Notes: generated by a model from the letters alone, not told the origin. Counted from the first letter of the stretch, positions 7,567-18,286 are shown. The stretch: DNA of 64,000 nt from Aerococcus viridans (GCF_002083135.2 NZ_NBTM02000001.1:1240001-1304000); one strand, 5' to 3'. A program made the numbers and translations.

Positions 7567-8832
7567 ATGAATATTATTGAAGAATTAGAGTGGCGTGGCG
7601 CCATCAACCAGCAAACTGATGAAGACGGCCTAAAAGCCTACATCAAAGACAACAAAATCAGCCTATACTGCGGTGTTGACCCAACTGGTGACTCACTACA
7701 TATCGGTCACTTAATTCCATTTATGGTCCTTAAACGATTCCAATTAGCAGGACACCGTCCAGTTATCTTAATTGGGGGAGCGACAGGTTCAATCGGTGAC
7801 CCTTCAGGTAAATCGGAAGAACGTAACCTACAATCTATGGAGCAGGTAGAAGAGAACGCTCGCAAATTAGCTAGTCAAATGGAAAACTTATTCCTGAAAG
7901 AAAAAGACGCCGATTTCCGTATGGTCAACAACTACGACTGGACTAAAAACCTGACTTTACTTGATTTCTTACGTAATATTGGGAAACGTTTCAACGTGAA
8001 TACCATGATCAAAAAAGACATCGTTGCTTCACGTTTAGAAACAGGGATTTCATTTACAGAATTCTCATACCAAATCCTTCAATCAATGGATTTCCTGCAC
8101 CTATTTGAAAACGAGGACGTTCGTCTACAAATCGGTGGGGCTGACCAATGGGGGAACATCACATCAGGTTTAGAATTAATTCGTAAAGAAGCTGGTGCCG
8201 ACGCAGAAGCCTTTGGATTAACTATTCCATTAATGTTGAAATCGGACGGTACTAAGTTCGGTAAAACAGCCGGTGGTGCGATTTGGCTAGACCCAGAAAA
8301 AACGTCACCATACGAATTCTACCAATTCTGGTTAAACCAAAACGATGCAGACGTCGTGAAATACTTGAAATACTTTACCTTCTTAAGCAAAGAAGAAATC
8401 GATGCCCTAGAAGAAAAGGTAGCTACTGAACCAGAAAAACGTGAAGCACAACGTCGTCTAGCAGAAGAAATGACTACCTTTGTTCACGGTCAACCGGGCT
8501 TACAAGATGCCCAAACCATCACAGAAGCCTTATTCTCAGGCAATATCGCAGACCTATCAGCCAAACAAATTGAGCAAGGTTTCGGTAACATGCCAGGATC
8601 AACAATGCCTAAAGAAGGCAACAATTTAGCCGTTTGGTTAGTAGACGCAGGCATTGAAGGATCACGTCGTCAATCACGTGAAGACATTAACAACGGCGCC
8701 ATCTACATTAACGGTCAACGCCTGCAAGACGTCGACTACGAAATCTCAGCAGCAGACGCCATCGAAGGCAAATACATCGTCGTTCGTCGCGGTAAGAAAA
8801 AATACTTCTTAGTTACCATCGAAGGCGCGTAA
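7567..8832 (+). CDS. tyrS: Tyrosyl-tRNA synthetase
   Basis: Charges tRNA-Tyr with tyrosine in the cytoplasm. The 421 residues match bacterial TyrRS. The class I HIGH motif is at 45-48 within CGVDPTGDSLHIGHL, and the KMSKS-loop equivalent is KFGKT at 230-234. The tyrosine-binding region YQILQSMDFLHLF and GGADQWGN follow the family. The C-terminal 75 residues form an S4-like RNA-binding domain (GSRRQSREDINNGAIYING). An AAAGGAG precedes the ATG. Expression is controlled by the T-box immediately upstream. Confidence 0.98.
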   Translation: MNIIEELEWRGAINQQTDEDGLKAYIKDNKISLYCGVDPTGDSLHIGHLIPFMVLKRFQLAGHRPVILIGGATGSIGDPSGKSEERNLQSMEQVEENARKLASQMENLFLKEKDADFRMVNNYDWTKNLTLLDFLRNIGKRFNVNTMIKKDIVASRLETGISFTEFSYQILQSMDFLHLFENEDVRLQIGGADQWGNITSGLELIRKEAGADAEAFGLTIPLMLKSDGTKFGKTAGGAIWLDPEKTSPYEFYQFWLNQNDADVVKYLKYFTFLSKEEIDALEEKVATEPEKREAQRRLAEEMTTFVHGQPGLQDAQTITEALFSGNIADLSAKQIEQGFGNMPGSTMPKEGNNLAVWLVDAGIEGSRRQSREDINNGAIYINGQRLQDVDYEISAADAIEGKYIVVRRGKKKYFLVTIEGA

Positions 8833-8853
8833 ATATTGAGGTAGAAACGATGA

Positions 8854-8885
8854 AAGACTTGGACCCCGGTTCAGGTCTTTTTTTG
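8854..8885 (+). terminator. tyrS terminator
   Basis: AAGACTTGGACC pairs with GGTTCAGGTCTT, followed by a T-run. Confidence 0.8.
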
Positions 8886-9018
8886 ACGCATTTTGAACCC
8901 ACAACGTATACGTAAAAACACCAAAAAAATGCTTGGTAAAAATTGTGTAAAGCCTATAGAAACAAGGATTTCAACCTGATATGATAGCCCTGTTATAACC
9001 AATAAAGGAGTGATCAAT

Positions 9019-9540
9019 ATGTTTAGAAAAAGAAGTCTCTTGTACTTGCTGGCCGCCTTATATACAGTGGCTGCACTCGCCTTTCCCGCACAAACCATTC
9101 ATGCCAAGGGGAAGGGCACAATAGAGTCTCTACCAGTTAGTGACCAAAATGCGCACCTACCATACAATACGGCAACTACTAAACGGCAAGCCATCCTGAC
9201 CACAGCCAATGACTTAATTGGAACCCCTTATGTTTGGGGTGGTAACGACCTATCTGGTTTTGATTGCTCCGGTTTTATTGAATATATTTTCAAGGCAAAC
9301 GGCTTATATATGCCACGCACAACCAATCAACAGCAATATTTTGGCCAGCCTGTAGACTTAAACAATGTTCAACCAGGCGACCTGTATTTTTTTGAAGAAG
9401 ACGACCAGGTTTACCACGTCGCCTTGGCCCTTGAGGATGGTTATTATTTACATGCTCCAAGCCCAGGAAAGGCTGTTTCATACGGCCATGTTGGCCGATT
9501 TGCCCCACAGTTCGCTAACCGGGTGATTAATGATCTGTAA
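9019..9540 (+). CDS. Secreted NlpC/P60-family peptidoglycan hydrolase
   Basis: A 173-residue exported cell-wall peptidase. A signal peptide covers residues 1-29 (RKR, a hydrophobic core, then a likely cut after IHA). The NlpC/P60 domain fills the rest: catalytic Cys83 in FDCSGF, His133 in VYHVALAL and polar His145 in LHAPSPG, with the preceding GTPYVWGG strand. It is a minimal single-domain enzyme with no LysM or SH3 anchor. I chose ATG 9019 because AAAGGAG at 9004-9010 is well spaced from it; a GTG at 9010 overlaps that site. Family members usually cut the D-Glu to diamino acid bond of stem peptides. Confidence 0.92.
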   Translation: MFRKRSLLYLLAALYTVAALAFPAQTIHAKGKGTIESLPVSDQNAHLPYNTATTKRQAILTTANDLIGTPYVWGGNDLSGFDCSGFIEYIFKANGLYMPRTTNQQQYFGQPVDLNNVQPGDLYFFEEDDQVYHVALALEDGYYLHAPSPGKAVSYGHVGRFAPQFANRVINDL

Positions 9541-9710
9541 ATAATTAGTCTAGTAAGTAGACTAGTGAATCAACTTAGGGTAGATTTGCCATTTTTCAAA
9601 TTGAATCATTAGCATATTATCAATTATTCGTGACACGAGTGATCTTAAATGTCGTCGAACCCCATTAAAATACTGGTAAATTATGATATACTATTACGGA
9701 AAGAGAATAG

Positions 9711-11753
<2,043 letters not shown>

Positions 11754-11766
11754 TGATAACGCGATG

Positions 11767-11796
11767 AAGGGGCTGGTTGTCACAGTCCCTTTTTCT
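11767..11796 (+). terminator. Terminator between metG and tatD
   Basis: AAGGGGCTG pairs with CAGTCCCTTT, followed by T residues. It lies within the conserved block and may only reduce readthrough into tatD. Confidence 0.65.
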
Positions 11797-11815
11797 AAGT
11801 TAAGAAGGGAAAAAT

Positions 11816-12613
11816 ATGTTATTTGATACGCACACACATTTAAATGTAGATGATTTTGATGACGACCGCGATGAAACCATCACTCGGGCTAGACATGCTG
11901 GAGTAAGGGGATTTGCCCTAGTAGGTTTTAACTATAATACCATTAACCGAGCCCAAGAAATGGTCAAGGAAAATGGGGACATGGTAGGGATTTACGGCTG
12001 GCATCCAACTGAAGCGGTGGATTACAATGCTGATGCTGAAAAATACCTATTATCTACTTTAGAAGATGAACGGGTAGTGGCGCTTGGGGAAACAGGCTTG
12101 GATTATTACTGGGATACTAGTCCCCGTGACGTACAAGAAAAAACTTTCCGCCGTCAACTAGCGATTGCCCGCGAATTACAGTTGCCTATTGTCATCCATA
12201 ACCGGGACGCGACGGCTGATTGCTACCGCATTTTAAAAGAAGAAAAAGTGGGCGACTTCGGTGGCATTATGCATTCCTTTGGTGAAACACCTGAATGGGC
12301 CGAGAAATTCCTAGATTTAGGCATGCACGTCTCTTTTTCCGGGGTATCGACTTTTAAAAAGACAGTCGAAGTGCGGGAAGCTGCTAAATTGGTGCCTGAT
12401 GATAAGATTTTGATTGAGACGGATTCGCCGTATTTAGCGCCGGTACCAAAACGAGGCAAACGTAATGAGTCAGCCTTTGTAGCCTATGTGGCAGAGACTT
12501 TGGCAGCAACACGTGAAAGTTCAATTGCAGACTTTGAAGCGCAAACCTTCCAAAATGCTTTGGATGTATTCGCACTGGATTTTGATGGCCAACAATTGGT
12601 TAAGAGAAAGTAG
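11816..12613 (+). CDS. tatD: TatD-family metal-dependent hydrolase (YabD-like)
   Basis: A 265-residue TIM-barrel hydrolase of the TatD/YcfH family, known members of which act as metal-dependent DNases. Metal ligands are visible in DTHTHLN (His6, His8), GETGLDYYWD (Glu near 94), PIVIHNRDA (His near 130), IMHSFG (His near 155) and ETDSPYLAP (Asp near 204). The length is typical. AGAAGGG precedes the ATG. In Bacillus subtilis the orthologue yabD occupies the same place between metS and rnmV. The cellular substrate is not settled for this group. Confidence 0.93.
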   Translation: MLFDTHTHLNVDDFDDDRDETITRARHAGVRGFALVGFNYNTINRAQEMVKENGDMVGIYGWHPTEAVDYNADAEKYLLSTLEDERVVALGETGLDYYWDTSPRDVQEKTFRRQLAIARELQLPIVIHNRDATADCYRILKEEKVGDFGGIMHSFGETPEWAEKFLDLGMHVSFSGVSTFKKTVEVREAAKLVPDDKILIETDSPYLAPVPKRGKRNESAFVAYVAETLAATRESSIADFEAQTFQNALDVFALDFDGQQLVKRK

Positions 12614-13243
12614 ATGCGTGATATGACAGCTGAAGACAAACAGGGAGAGATGGCGAAAGCTGAAAAACCATTTGCAAAACAAAAGAAACAGATTAAACAG
12701 GTGATTGTGGTTGAGGGCAAGTCAGATACCCAACGGTTAAACCGGCTCTACCAAGTCACAACTATTGAAACTAACGGGTCAGCGGTTAATGAACGGACCT
12801 TGCTTGAAATCAAGAAAGCTCATGAACTCCATGGGGTGATTGTCTTTACAGATCCAGATATCTCAGGTACTAAGATTCGTCAAGCGGTTGTGGATGCTGT
12901 ACCTGGTGTTCAACATGCCTTTATTGAACGAGATGAGGCGAAGCCAAGTCATAAGGGAAGTTTAGGGGTTGAGCATGCCTCTGATACAGCGATTGAAAAG
13001 GCGCTGGCCAATGTTTACCAGCTGGCTGATCCAGAAGGAAATGCGGTTGAACCTATCGCACAAAAAGACTTGATTGCCTTAAGATTGATTGGGACGCCGG
13101 ATGCCAAAGACAGAAGAGAATACTTATCTAGCCAGCTACACTTGGGTTATGTCAACGGCAAACAGCTTGCGAAACGGTTAGCCCTTTTCCGGATATCGTT
13201 AGACCAAGTGGCAGCAGTGCTTGAAAATTACCAAAAGAAATAG
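12614..13243 (+). CDS. rnmV: Ribonuclease M5
   Basis: Performs the final maturation of 5S rRNA in low-GC Gram-positives. The TOPRIM domain is clear: VVEGKSDTQRL with Glu34, then FTDPDISGTKIR with Asp80 and Asp82. Its C-terminal region (DLIALRLIG onward) matches the DUF4093 extension. It abuts the tatD stop codon, so translation is probably coupled. The start is uncertain: ATGs at 12614, 12623 and 12650 are in frame, and 12650 would give a protein nearer the usual family length. The gene order tatD-rnmV-rsmA supports the identity. Confidence 0.95.
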   Translation: MRDMTAEDKQGEMAKAEKPFAKQKKQIKQVIVVEGKSDTQRLNRLYQVTTIETNGSAVNERTLLEIKKAHELHGVIVFTDPDISGTKIRQAVVDAVPGVQHAFIERDEAKPSHKGSLGVEHASDTAIEKALANVYQLADPEGNAVEPIAQKDLIALRLIGTPDAKDRREYLSSQLHLGYVNGKQLAKRLALFRISLDQVAAVLENYQKK

Positions 13244-13252
13244 GTGAAAATT

Positions 13253-14149
13253 ATGAATGAACCATTTAAATATATCGCAACGCCTTCAAGAACGGGTGCC
13301 ATCTTAAAGAAATTCAATTTAGATGCGAAAAAGTCTTTGGGGCAAAACTTCCTGACTGAACCGCAAATCCTACAACATATGGTGGACGTAGCAGGGGTGG
13401 ACAAGGATACCAACGCCATTGAAATCGGACCGGGGATTGGTGCTTTAACGGAGTTCTTAGCCATCAACGCCAAGGAAGTATTGGCTTTTGAAATTGACCA
13501 ACGCTTGTTGCCAGTTTTAGCCGATACCCTAAGTGATTACGACAACGTAACAATCAAGCATCAAGATATCTTGGAAGCGGACTTGAATGCGACAATGGCG
13601 GCTTTCCCACCTGCTGAGCGGACGGTTGTAGTGGCTAACTTGCCGTATTATATTACAACGCCAATCATCTTCAACTTGCTTGAAGCTAGCTTCCACTTCG
13701 ACCAATTCATCTTGATGATGCAAAAAGAGGTAGCAGAACGATTGACAGCAGCCCCAGGAACAAAGGCTTACGGGTCATTATCAGTGGCTATTCAATACTA
13801 CTGTGACGCTGAAATCGCCTTTACCGTACCACGGACTGTTTTTAACCCGCAGCCTAATGTAGACTCGGCTATCTTAGCTTTAAACAAGCTGGAGAAACCA
13901 AGAATTACTGTTCAAAATGAAGCATTTTTCTTCCAATTAGTACGGTCGAGTTTCAAACAACGACGTAAGACCATTTGGAATAACTTACGGGCTGCCTTTG
14001 GAAAAGAGGAAGCCGTTGTTGAAAAAATGTTAAAAGCCCTTGAGATTGCAGGTATTGACCAAAAACAACGGGCAGAAACGTTAACGATTGCAGATTTTGG
14101 ACACTTGGCAGACGCCCTGTATAAAGAAGACTTAATCTTCCAAGATTAA
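13253..14149 (+). CDS. rsmA: 16S rRNA dimethyladenosine transferase
   Basis: Dimethylates two adjacent adenines in helix 45 of 16S rRNA using S-adenosylmethionine (RsmA/KsgA). SAM motif I is EIGPGIGALTE (57-67), the acidic FEIDQRL follows strand 2, and the catalytic NLPYY is at 129-133. The C-terminal helical part carries RSSFKQRRKTIWNNL, a typical substrate-contact stretch. I chose ATG 13253 because AGGTGA at 13242-13247 sits at good spacing, while the GTG at 13244 lies within it. Loss of this enzyme gives kasugamycin resistance in known bacteria. Confidence 0.97.
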   Translation: MNEPFKYIATPSRTGAILKKFNLDAKKSLGQNFLTEPQILQHMVDVAGVDKDTNAIEIGPGIGALTEFLAINAKEVLAFEIDQRLLPVLADTLSDYDNVTIKHQDILEADLNATMAAFPPAERTVVVANLPYYITTPIIFNLLEASFHFDQFILMMQKEVAERLTAAPGTKAYGSLSVAIQYYCDAEIAFTVPRTVFNPQPNVDSAILALNKLEKPRITVQNEAFFFQLVRSSFKQRRKTIWNNLRAAFGKEEAVVEKMLKALEIAGIDQKQRAETLTIADFGHLADALYKEDLIFQD

Positions 14150-14193
14150 GATTATCTGGCTAAAATTCTCACCTATTTCTACCATTATAATTG

Positions 14194-14222
14194 TTGACAA
14201 TAAAAGACAAAAATGGTATTTA
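14194..14222 (+). promoter_or_regulatory. Likely veg promoter
   Basis: TTGACA (14194-14199) is 17 bases from TATTTA (14217-14222). A second -10-like TATACT lies at 14242-14247, close to the veg ribosome-binding site. The exact start is uncertain, but the consensus -35 fits the strong veg promoter known in Bacillus. Confidence 0.5.
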
Positions 14223-14268
14223 AATATCTTGCATTTTATGGTATACTGTGTGGCAGAGAGGTGAGGGC

Positions 14269-14502
14269 ATGCCAAATAATATTGCAACTATTAAAGCGGA
14301 ACTTGAAGGAAAAATCGGTGAACGCGTCCATCTAACACAACAGATTGGTCGTAAACGCGTGATGAAACGCCAAGGGGTGCTAAGTGACACTTTCCCTGCT
14401 GTTTTCGTGGTTGAACTAGACCAAGAAGAAAACAAATTTGAACGCATCTGCTATAGCTATTCCGATGTGTTAACTGAATCAGTCGAAATCGAATTCGAAT
14501 AA
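14269..14502 (+). CDS. veg: Veg protein
   Basis: A 77-residue protein matching Veg of Bacillus: MPNNIATIKAELEGKIGERVHL, the GRKRVMKRQGVL basic stretch and a C-terminal SYSDVLTESVEIEF. Bacillus Veg is highly expressed and has been reported to stimulate biofilm matrix genes; no biochemical activity is settled. I start at ATG 14269, with GAGAGGTGAGG directly upstream; the GTG seven codons earlier would include that site. Its place between rsmA and ispE is the conserved position. Confidence 0.93.
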   Translation: MPNNIATIKAELEGKIGERVHLTQQIGRKRVMKRQGVLSDTFPAVFVVELDQEENKFERICYSYSDVLTESVEIEFE

Positions 14503-14537
14503 GCGATTGAAATGATATATATATTATATACGACATT

Positions 14538-14597
14538 GAAAACCGTCAGTATCTTGCTTCATCTGTGAAGTGCTTGATATTGTGGTTTTTTCTTTTT
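14538..14597 (+). terminator. veg terminator
   Basis: A long interrupted hairpin (AAAACC with GGTTTT, GTATC with GATAT, and an inner CTTCA/TGAAG) ends in a T-run. Confidence 0.75.
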
Positions 14598-14665
14598 AAT
14601 CCGAGATTTTTTTGGTAAACTTATTAGTAATTATACGGAAAAAATATTGGACGGGAGGTTTGCTT

Positions 14666-15571
14666 ATGATCGTGGGAGAAGTAGCACCGGCAAAGATCAA
14701 CCTTGCTCAAGATATATTATTTCGTCGTTCAGACAATTACCATGAAGTAGCCATGGTAATGGCGTCAATCGATTTGTCAGATTACCTAACTTTTGAGCTG
14801 ATTCCAGAAGACAAGATTATCGTAGAGACAAGTCGCGCCTTTTTGCCAGAAGATAACCGCAACCATGCCTATCAAGCGGCCCAACTCATGAAAAAAGTGG
14901 GCAATATCAAGACGGGTGTTCATATCTCGATTGAAAAGCGGATTCCTGTCGCAGCAGGTTTGGGGGGTGGGTCAACGGACGCAGCAGCAGTCTTTCGTAA
15001 ACTCAACACCCTATGGGATATCAACTTGCCCTTGAAAGAATTGCAGGCGTTGGCTAATCAGGTTGGGTCTGATGTGGCTTATTCGATTGCGGGCGGCACG
15101 GCTTTAGTTGAAGGTAGAGGGGAAAAAATCCGCCAAATTCAACCAGCTCCTAAATGTTGGATTATTTTAGCTAAGCCAGCTATCTCGGTTTCAACACGAA
15201 AAATTTTCAACCAACTAGATGTTGAACGATTAAACTATGAACCCAATGCGCCAAAAGTACTGGCAGCCCTAGAGTCAGGGTCTTATGAAGACCTCATGGC
15301 AGCAATTGGGAATTCCTTGGAACCGGTGACTTTTAGCCAACACCCGAAATTGGCTAAGTTGAAACAACAGATGCTCGATTTTGGTGCAGACGGGGTCACT
15401 ATGTCTGGTTCAGGTCCAACAATCATTGGCTTTACCCAGGTTTATAGCCGTGGTCAACGGATTTATAACGCCTTAAGAGGATTTTGCCAAGAAGTTTATA
15501 TGGTACGTGTCATGCCAGAAATTAATGATGTCTTTAGAAACGAATCTAATGAGGAAAGTAAACCATCGTAA
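14666..15571 (+). CDS. ispE: 4-diphosphocytidyl-2-C-methyl-D-erythritol kinase
   Basis: A 301-residue GHMP kinase. APAKINL (7-13) with Lys10, the ATP loop PVAAGLGGGSTDAAA (94-108) and GSDVAYSIAGGTA (134-146, Asp136) follow the IspE pattern, and the C-terminal TMSGSGPTIIGF is GHMP motif III. The known reaction phosphorylates CDP-methylerythritol in the MEP isoprenoid pathway. Many Lactobacillales keep this gene while using the mevalonate route; no other isoprenoid gene is in the window to decide. The start ATG 14666 is preceded by GGGAGG; an upstream GTG adds 18 unrelated residues. Confidence 0.93.
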   Translation: MIVGEVAPAKINLAQDILFRRSDNYHEVAMVMASIDLSDYLTFELIPEDKIIVETSRAFLPEDNRNHAYQAAQLMKKVGNIKTGVHISIEKRIPVAAGLGGGSTDAAAVFRKLNTLWDINLPLKELQALANQVGSDVAYSIAGGTALVEGRGEKIRQIQPAPKCWIILAKPAISVSTRKIFNQLDVERLNYEPNAPKVLAALESGSYEDLMAAIGNSLEPVTFSQHPKLAKLKQQMLDFGADGVTMSGSGPTIIGFTQVYSRGQRIYNALRGFCQEVYMVRVMPEINDVFRNESNEESKPS

Positions 15572-15578
15572 GTATTGG

Positions 15579-15610
15579 AAAGGGGTCGAATTACTAATCG
15601 ACTCTTTTTT
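15579..15610 (+). terminator. ispE terminator
   Basis: AGGGGTCGA pairs with TCGACTCTTT, followed by a T-run. It isolates ispE from the zinc operon. Confidence 0.8.
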
Positions 15611-15612
15611 AC

Positions 15613-15641
15613 TTGCTAGCTTTTTGTAAGTATGCTATATT
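15613..15641 (+). promoter_or_regulatory. adcACB promoter
   Basis: TTGCTA (15613-15618) is 17 bases from TATATT (15636-15641), placing the start near 15648, immediately before the Zur-like operator. Confidence 0.6.
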
Positions 15642-15651
15642 AGCTTTTATC

Positions 15652-15672
15652 AAATCGTACCGATTACGATTT
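15652..15672. promoter_or_regulatory. Zur-box-like operator
   Basis: A perfect inverted repeat: AAATCGTA (15652-15659), a 5-base spacer CCGAT, and TACGATTT (15665-15672). It differs at two positions from the Zur operator consensus of Bacillus subtilis, an inverted repeat of AAATCGTAAT. It lies just downstream of the promoter -10, a good position for repression when zinc is ample. Confidence 0.8.
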
Positions 15673-15724
15673 AATGAAGGAGTATTCATATATACAGATA
15701 GTAATTTTTAAAAAGGAGGACATT

Positions 15725-16720
15725 GTGAATAAATTTAAACGTTTAGTTGGGCTGCTATCTTTATCAGCCATCGCCTTTTTGGCAGCATGTGGCAACGGGG
15801 CGTCCACTTCAAGTGATGATGACAGCTTACAGATTGTGACAACTTTTTACCCAATGCAGGCCTTAACCAATGCAGTGGTTGGGGATAGTGCTGAGGCAAC
15901 GGTCATGTTGGAGAATGCAGATGCCCATGAATATGAGCCGAGTGCGCAAGATATTGCGACTTTAAATGAAGCAGATGTCTTTGTTTATAACAGTGAAGAC
16001 ATGGAAACCTTCGTACCAACTTTATTAGAATCGATTGATAACCCAGATTTAGTCATTATTGAAGCAGCTTCAGAAGTTGAATTAATCGATGGTGACGTGG
16101 AAACAGTCGGAGAAACGACTTCTGAAGAAGAACATACAGATGAGGATACTGATGCTGAAACAGAGGAAGACCACGACCATGAAGGTCACAGCCACGAAAC
16201 GGACCCACACACTTGGTTAGACCCAGTCAACGCGGTCACTGAAGCACAGACAATTGCCAATGCATTAACAGAGGTAGATCCTGATAACACTGAAACCTAC
16301 CAAGAAAATGCCGGACAATTTGCTAGCGATATGATGACCGTTCACGATGAATACGACAGCCTATTTGAATCAGCTGAAACAAAAACTTTCCTAACCCAAC
16401 ACGCATCCTTTGGTTACCTAGCAAATCGCTACGGCTTACACCAAGCAGCAGTTACAGGGGTAACTGAGTCAGCTGAGCCATCGCCTAAACGTATTGCAGA
16501 AATCGTGTCTTATATGAAAGAAAACAATATCTCAGTGATTTACGGTCAAGCTGGTGGTGCTACTGAAATTTCCAAAACAATTGCCTCAGAAGTGGGCGGT
16601 ACAGTAGGTGAATTGCAGTCAATGGAGAGTGTTGACACTAGTCAATATCCAGGTGATGGCACCGGTTTTATTGCAATCATGAAAGATAATTTAGAGAGTT
16701 TAGCAGAAGGTGTCCAATGA
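15725..16720 (+). CDS. adcA: Zinc ABC transporter, substrate-binding lipoprotein
   Basis: A 331-residue ZnuA/AdcA-type metal receptor on the outer face of the membrane. A lipoprotein signal ends in LAAC with Cys22. Metal ligands are expected at His68 (DAHEYEPS), His162 (DPHTWLDP), a His in LTQHASFG and an acidic residue near the C-terminus. The His/Asp/Glu-rich loop (about 134-160, HDHEGHSH) is the zinc-specific signature. There is no C-terminal ZinT domain, so it is shorter than many streptococcal AdcA proteins. The start is GTG at 15725 after AAAAGGAGGA; upstream in-frame codons are untranslated leader. First gene of the operon. Confidence 0.95.
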   Translation: MNKFKRLVGLLSLSAIAFLAACGNGASTSSDDDSLQIVTTFYPMQALTNAVVGDSAEATVMLENADAHEYEPSAQDIATLNEADVFVYNSEDMETFVPTLLESIDNPDLVIIEAASEVELIDGDVETVGETTSEEEHTDEDTDAETEEDHDHEGHSHETDPHTWLDPVNAVTEAQTIANALTEVDPDNTETYQENAGQFASDMMTVHDEYDSLFESAETKTFLTQHASFGYLANRYGLHQAAVTGVTESAEPSPKRIAEIVSYMKENNISVIYGQAGGATEISKTIASEVGGTVGELQSMESVDTSQYPGDGTGFIAIMKDNLESLAEGVQ

Positions 16721-16751
16721 GGTATTTAAATATAGAAGAAGGAGGGATACA

Positions 16752-17447
16752 ATGCACTACATAGAGGTGAAAAAATTAGGCTTTTCCTGGGACAACGAAC
16801 CCGTATTAAACGACATTTCCTTTACCGTAGACCAGGGTGAATTTGTCATCCTCACTGGGGAAAACGGCGCAGCAAAATCAACTTTATTACGCAATATACT
16901 TGGCCTTTTATCACCTGATCAAGGGTCCGCTACAATTTCTAAAACCAATGCTTTTGGTCAAAAATTACAAATCGGCTATGTGCCGCAAACTTTGAACAGC
17001 TTTAATGCTGGTTTTCCAAGTACAGTCTATGAATTTGTGGCTTCTGGTCGTTTTCAACAAGATCGGTGGTTTAAAAAACTAGATGATAACGATAAATCAC
17101 ATGTCGAAAGGGCCTTAAAATCAGTCGGTATGGAAGAACAACGCAATAAGAAAATTGGGGACCTTTCTGGTGGACAGAAACAACGAGCAGGTTTGGCGCG
17201 CGTCTTCGCGACCGATCCAGATTTATTCATTTTAGATGAGCCGACAACAGGGATGGATAAGAATTCCCGAGCGGCCTTTTATGACCTATTACGTCACAAC
17301 ACAGAAAAACATGGGAAAGCTATTTTGATGGTAACCCATGACGATAATATTATAGATGAATACTATGATAAACGTGTGCATTTAGTAAGAGAGGAGAATT
17401 CGCCGTGGAGATGTTTCAGTATGAGTTCATGGGACGGGCATTCATAG
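16752..17447 (+). CDS. adcC: Zinc ABC transporter, ATP-binding protein
   Basis: A 231-residue ABC ATPase. Walker A is GENGAAKST (36-44), with Ala replacing the usual second Gly, as I recall from streptococcal AdcC. The signature LSGGQKQR and Walker B LFILDEPTTGMD follow, with the H-loop in MVTHDD. NSFNAGFPSTVYEFV and the ending SPWRCF also match AdcC. AAGGAGGG precedes ATG 16752; an earlier in-frame start lies inside adcA. Its 3' end overlaps adcB by 43 bases, indicating tight coupling. Confidence 0.96.
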   Translation: MHYIEVKKLGFSWDNEPVLNDISFTVDQGEFVILTGENGAAKSTLLRNILGLLSPDQGSATISKTNAFGQKLQIGYVPQTLNSFNAGFPSTVYEFVASGRFQQDRWFKKLDDNDKSHVERALKSVGMEEQRNKKIGDLSGGQKQRAGLARVFATDPDLFILDEPTTGMDKNSRAAFYDLLRHNTEKHGKAILMVTHDDNIIDEYYDKRVHLVREENSPWRCFSMSSWDGHS

Positions 17448-18205
17448 CCGCGACCGCTATTTCATTTATTTCCCCAATCCTAGGCCTCCTATTAATCATG
17501 CGCAAGCAATCATTAATGGCGGATACCTTAGCCCATATCTCATTAGCCGGAGTGGCTTTCGGTTATTTACTAGGGGTTGAACCAACCATTACGACCATCT
17601 TGTTCGTAGCGGCAGCTGCCTTAATCTTAGAATACTTGCGGGTCGTCTATGCCCACTATTCAGATATTTCGGTTGCCATGATGATGTCTGGTGGGATGGC
17701 TTTAGCCTTACTCCTATTGAACCAAGTGGATTCAGCAGCCTCTATTAACGCCTACCTATTCGGTTCTATCGTGACCGTTTCGTCATTACAAGTCTATATC
17801 TTGGTTGGATTAGCGGTATTTATTGTAGCTGGCTACTTCATTTTTAAACGGCCTTTATACCTCGTTTCATTTGACGAAAACACCGCCTATACGGCAGGTT
17901 TGCCAGTTCGAATGATCTCAGTCATTTTTTCAATTATCACGGGTATGGCCATTGCCTTAATCATGCCAATTGCAGGATCACTACTAGTATCAGCAATCAT
18001 CGTTATGCCAGCAGCCATTGCACTACGACTAGTGAAAAACTTTGATTCAGTCATCATCGTCGGTGTGATTATTGCCATGTTTGGGATGTTTGCTGGGCTG
18101 ACAACGTCTTATTATTTAGACACACCACCAGGTGCAACAATTGTCGCCATCTTCGTTTTAATATTCATTATCGAAAGTGGTTTTCTTAAAATCACTAAAG
18201 GCTAA
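17405..18205 (+). CDS. adcB: Zinc ABC transporter, permease
   Basis: A 266-residue ABC-3 family permease with about eight membrane helices (first at 11-33, last at 235-258). MADTLAHISLAGVAFGYLLG (about 36-55) and MPIAGSLLVSAIIVMPAAIAL are typical of ZnuB/AdcB. Two subunits would form the channel that AdcC powers. The start is GTG at 17405 (ATG 17411 is possible), with GAGGAG at 17391-17396. Overlap with adcC indicates one transcript. No regulator gene lies in the operon, unlike adcRCBA of streptococci. Confidence 0.95.
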   Translation: MEMFQYEFMGRAFIAATAISFISPILGLLLIMRKQSLMADTLAHISLAGVAFGYLLGVEPTITTILFVAAAALILEYLRVVYAHYSDISVAMMMSGGMALALLLLNQVDSAASINAYLFGSIVTVSSLQVYILVGLAVFIVAGYFIFKRPLYLVSFDENTAYTAGLPVRMISVIFSIITGMAIALIMPIAGSLLVSAIIVMPAAIALRLVKNFDSVIIVGVIIAMFGMFAGLTTSYYLDTPPGATIVAIFVLIFIIESGFLKITKG

Positions 18206-18220
18206 TTACGAATGTTTAGG

Positions 18221-18258
18221 AAATGAGCTAGTTATTTCGAGAATTAGCTCATTTTTTT
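18221..18258 (+). terminator. adc operon terminator
   Basis: AAATGAGCTA pairs with TAGCTCATTT, then a T-run. Confidence 0.88.
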
Positions 18259-18271
18259 GTCATTTACAAAA

Positions 18272-18286
18272 AATAAACGAACATTA
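18272..18286 (+). promoter_or_regulatory. Putative PurR box upstream of purR
   Basis: AATAAACGAACATTA resembles the AWWWCCGAACWWT PurBox core of Lactobacillales. Nearly the same sequence occurs inverted upstream of guaC (43630-43644), which supports a shared regulator. Autoregulation is inferred. Confidence 0.5.

Noticed and set aside
16752-17447. Walker A change (GENGAAKST) in AdcC as a defect
   Set aside because: I recall the same GAAK form in streptococcal AdcC, so it is a family trait.
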